DNA of 6,375 nucleotides from Clostridiales bacterium (GTDB lineage: Bacteria; Bacillota; Clostridia; Oscillospirales; Oscillospiraceae): the NCBI GenBank assembly GCA_021205375.1, contig JAJPXR010000049.1:1-6375 (forward strand), written 5' to 3'. A program made the position numbers and the translations under genes. The stretch's first letter is position 1. Each line of letters starts with the position of its first letter. The notes under the pieces are model-generated. The model was not told where the DNA came from and ran no database searches. It saw only the letters and a program-made list of their open reading frames with translations. Of the stretch, positions 5,217-6,375 are shown piece after piece.

Positions 5217-5245
5217 TTGTCTTATTTCGTCATTTATGTTACATT
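5217..5245 (+). promoter_or_regulatory. Candidate spo0A promoter, extended -10
   Basis: TTGTCT (5217-5222), a 17-nt spacer and TACATT (5240-5245), with TGT directly before the -10 forming an extended -10 box. The predicted start near 5252 gives a leader of about 79 nt. A 0A-box-like site sits inside the spacer, so bound Spo0A would compete with polymerase. I saw no convincing sigma-H promoter, although sigma-H control of spo0A is known in Bacillus. Confidence 0.5.
5226..5232 (-). promoter_or_regulatory. 0A-box-like site 2, inside the spo0A promoter spacer
   Basis: A second TTCGTCA (TGACGAA on the minus strand), 87 bp from site 1, lies between the -35 and -10 of the candidate spo0A promoter. 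This position would suit repression of spo0A by its own product, as an inference from position. Confidence 0.45.
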
Positions 5246-5330
5246 ATGGGAGAAGAATCCCCTGCGCCCTGCATCGGCGGGAGCGATGGGGCCGCATCTA
5301 TCATAAATCAATCAAAAGGAGACTGGGAAG

Positions 5331-6080
5331 ATGAACACAACAAAAGTGATGATCGCGGACGCGGACGAAGAGTTTCGCGTCCTGCTGGGCGAAATGATCG
5401 ACAGAGAGGACGACATGGAGGTGGTGTTTTCCACCGAGGACGGCGAGAGGGCCATCAGTTGTCTGCAAAGCACCCCTGACATAGACGTGCTGGTGATGGA
5501 CACCGTGCTGAAAAACATGGACGGGCTGGAGCTGCTGGGGGAGATGAGCCGGATGCAGGGGCCGCGGCCCCTGACGCTGGTGCTGTCCAACTTCCTGCGG
5601 GGCAACCTGGTCAACCAGGCGGCGGAGCTGGGCGCGGACTTCTTCCTGCTCAAGCCCTGCCGCACCTCCGCCGTGGTGGAGCGCCTGCGGCAGCTACGGG
5701 GCGTGAAGCCCAGCCGCCCCCAGAGCGAGAGCATGGAGACGCTGGTCACCTCCATCATCCACGAGATCGGCGTCCCCGCCCACATCAAGGGCTATCAGTA
5801 CCTGCGGGAAGCCATTCTCATCACCATCGACAACATGGATGTCATCAACGCCGTCACCAAGGTGCTGTACCCGGAGGTGGCCAAGCGCTACGGCACCACC
5901 GCCAGCCGGGTGGAGCGGGCCATTCGCCACGCCATCGAGGTGGCCTGGGACCGGGGCGACATCGAGACTCTGCAAAAGTACTTCGGCTACACCGTGTCCA
6001 ACGCCAAGGGCAAGCCCACCAACAGCGAGTTTATCGCCATGATCGCCGACCGGCTCCAGCTCCAGCAGAAGGCCCGCTGA
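5331..6080 (+). CDS. spo0A: Sporulation master regulator Spo0A
   Basis: This 249-residue response regulator controls entry into sporulation by binding 0A boxes when phosphorylated. The receiver spans about residues 4-123: likely phosphoacceptor D57 (VLVMDTVL), conserved K108 (FFLLKPC), S86 at the switch position. The effector domain (~133-249) is highly conserved: SIIHEIGVPAHIKGYQYLRE, TKVLYPEVAKRYGTT, the recognition-helix region SRVERAIRHAIEVAWDRGD, and GKPTNSEFIAMIAD. The Mg-binding pair that is D10-D11 in B. subtilis reads D10-A11-D12, and the usual MPxxDG after the phosphoacceptor reads LKNMDG, so the receiver is divergent. It is slightly shorter than the 267-residue B. subtilis protein. 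The start has AAAAGGAG with a 9-nt spacer. The common spoIVB neighbour is not upstream; a VanZ-like gene is. Confidence 0.96.
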   Translation: MNTTKVMIADADEEFRVLLGEMIDREDDMEVVFSTEDGERAISCLQSTPDIDVLVMDTVLKNMDGLELLGEMSRMQGPRPLTLVLSNFLRGNLVNQAAELGADFFLLKPCRTSAVVERLRQLRGVKPSRPQSESMETLVTSIIHEIGVPAHIKGYQYLREAILITIDNMDVINAVTKVLYPEVAKRYGTTASRVERAIRHAIEVAWDRGDIETLQKYFGYTVSNAKGKPTNSEFIAMIADRLQLQQKAR

Positions 6081-6092
6081 CGGTTACAAAAG

Positions 6093-6127
6093 GGGAGCGC
6101 TGCGGGTCTCTCACTCGCAGCACTCCC
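6093..6127. terminator. Hairpin after spo0A, possible weak terminator
   Basis: GGGAG (6093-6097) and GCTGCG (6099-6104) pair with CGCAGC (6116-6121) and CTCCC (6123-6127), with one C/A mismatch and an 11-nt loop. It begins 12 nt after the spo0A stop. No T-run follows on the plus strand (GGCGAAAAAG), so termination may be inefficient; the minus-strand side has CCTTTTG. Confidence 0.45.
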
Positions 6128-6140
6128 GGCGAAAAAGAAA

Positions 6141-6169
6141 TTGACAAACCCCGCCTTTGCGGGTATACT
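6141..6169 (+). promoter_or_regulatory. Sigma-A promoter of small RNA copy B, with a dyad in the spacer
   Basis: Perfect TTGACA (6141-6146), 17-nt spacer, TATACT (6164-6169). The spacer holds CCCGC (6150-6154) paired with GCGGG (6159-6163), at the same offset as the dyad in copy A. The predicted start is near 6176, so the small RNA has a promoter independent of spo0A. Confidence 0.85.
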
Positions 6170-6175
6170 AAAAGC

Positions 6176-6268
6176 AGAACAAGGGCGCTGTCCGGCAACG
6201 GTTGGCCCCCTGGTTGGTACTTGATAAGAAGTAACCGCGCTAGTGGGAACGGGCGGTTACTTCTTTTT
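6176..6268 (+). ncRNA. Predicted structured small RNA, copy B (family not recognised)
   Basis: This is the second copy of the RNA at 2145-2239, same strand, about 93 nt. GGGC (6183-6186) pairs with GCCC (6205-6208) around CCG-GCAA-CGG (6192-6201), keeping the GNRA hairpin. Compared with copy A, T2158/C2161/C2172 become C6188/T6191/T6202, all pyrimidine exchanges in the internal loop. The linker is longer by 5 nt and unlike copy A, while the terminator stem is conserved. No reading frame is shared by the two copies. It lies directly downstream of spo0A but has its own promoter, so a link to sporulation is only positional. Confidence 0.68.
6228..6268 (+). terminator. Intrinsic terminator of small RNA copy B
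   Basis: An 11-bp perfect stem, GAAGTAACCGC (6228-6238) with GCGGTTACTTC (6253-6263), is followed by TTTTT (6264-6268). The stem equals that of copy A apart from the innermost pair; the loop is unrelated. Confidence 0.9.
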
Positions 6269-6288
6269 ATTCAGCCGTATACCAGAAA

Positions 6289-6375
6289 CCCCTCCGCCAC
6301 CGCCTAAAGGCGGCGGCCCTCCTCCCCTGAAAGGGCAGGGAGCGAAGCGGAAGTGCCGCTTGACGGCGGAGGGGG
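6289..6375. repeat. GC-rich hairpin repeat, copy B, reaching the window edge
   Basis: CCCCTCCGCC (6289-6298) pairs with GGCGGAGGGG (6365-6374), enclosing CGCC-TAAA-GGCG and the CCTCC stretch shared with 2282-2369. Compared with copy A the last inner part is shorter and differs (AGCGAAGCGG in place of GGGGCAAAGCCCCGG). The window ends here, so whether the right half seen at 2370-2550 is present is unknown. Confidence 0.8.

Noticed and set aside
4975..5334. 119-residue plus-strand reading frame from GTG upstream of and overlapping the spo0A start by 4 nt
   Set aside because: It lies in AT-rich intergenic DNA, contains the candidate spo0A promoter and ribosome binding site, lacks a convincing ribosome binding site itself and has no recognisable domain.

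Overview
The window looks like chromosomal DNA of a spore-forming gut Clostridium-class Firmicute, most likely in the Oscillospiraceae (Flavonifractor/Lawsonibacter/Oscillibacter-like). The reasons are a clear Spo0A, consensus sigma-A promoters and strong AGGAGG-type ribosome binding sites, GC-rich genes separated by AT-rich gaps, and GC-rich hairpin repeats between genes. The genus is inferred, not proven.

Layout: (1) 1-1320, minus strand: a PucR/CdaR-type regulator (94-1185) with a good intrinsic terminator (45-77) and its own promoter (1256-1284). (2) 1320-2054, minus strand: an RsuA-type 16S rRNA pseudouridine synthase. (3) 2055-2572, no protein gene: a 9-bp inverted repeat, a predicted ~95-nt small RNA with near-consensus promoter and intrinsic terminator, then a ~275-bp MITE-like repeat made of GC-rich hairpins. 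(4) 2573-3085, minus strand: a DUF1836 protein. (5) 3379-4770, plus strand: a VanZ-like membrane protein with a large C-terminal extension, followed by a strong terminator. (6) 4771-5330: an AT-rich region leading into spo0A, with a candidate promoter and two 0A-box-like sites. (7) 5331-6080, plus strand: Spo0A, master regulator of sporulation, with a divergent receiver active site. (8) 6081-6375: a second copy of the small-RNA cassette, again followed by the same GC-rich hairpin repeat, which runs into the window edge.

The genes do not form one operon. Each protein gene has its own leader, and most have a recognisable promoter, so no shared pathway is evident. The most interesting feature is the duplicated module at 2110-2369 and 6141-6375: promoter with a dyad in its spacer, a GNRA-capped structured RNA of about 95 nt, a terminator built on GAAGTAACCGC, and a GC-rich hairpin element. 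The two copies differ at several positions but keep the architecture, including one compensatory base-pair swap in the promoter dyad. I could not tie this RNA to a named family from memory.
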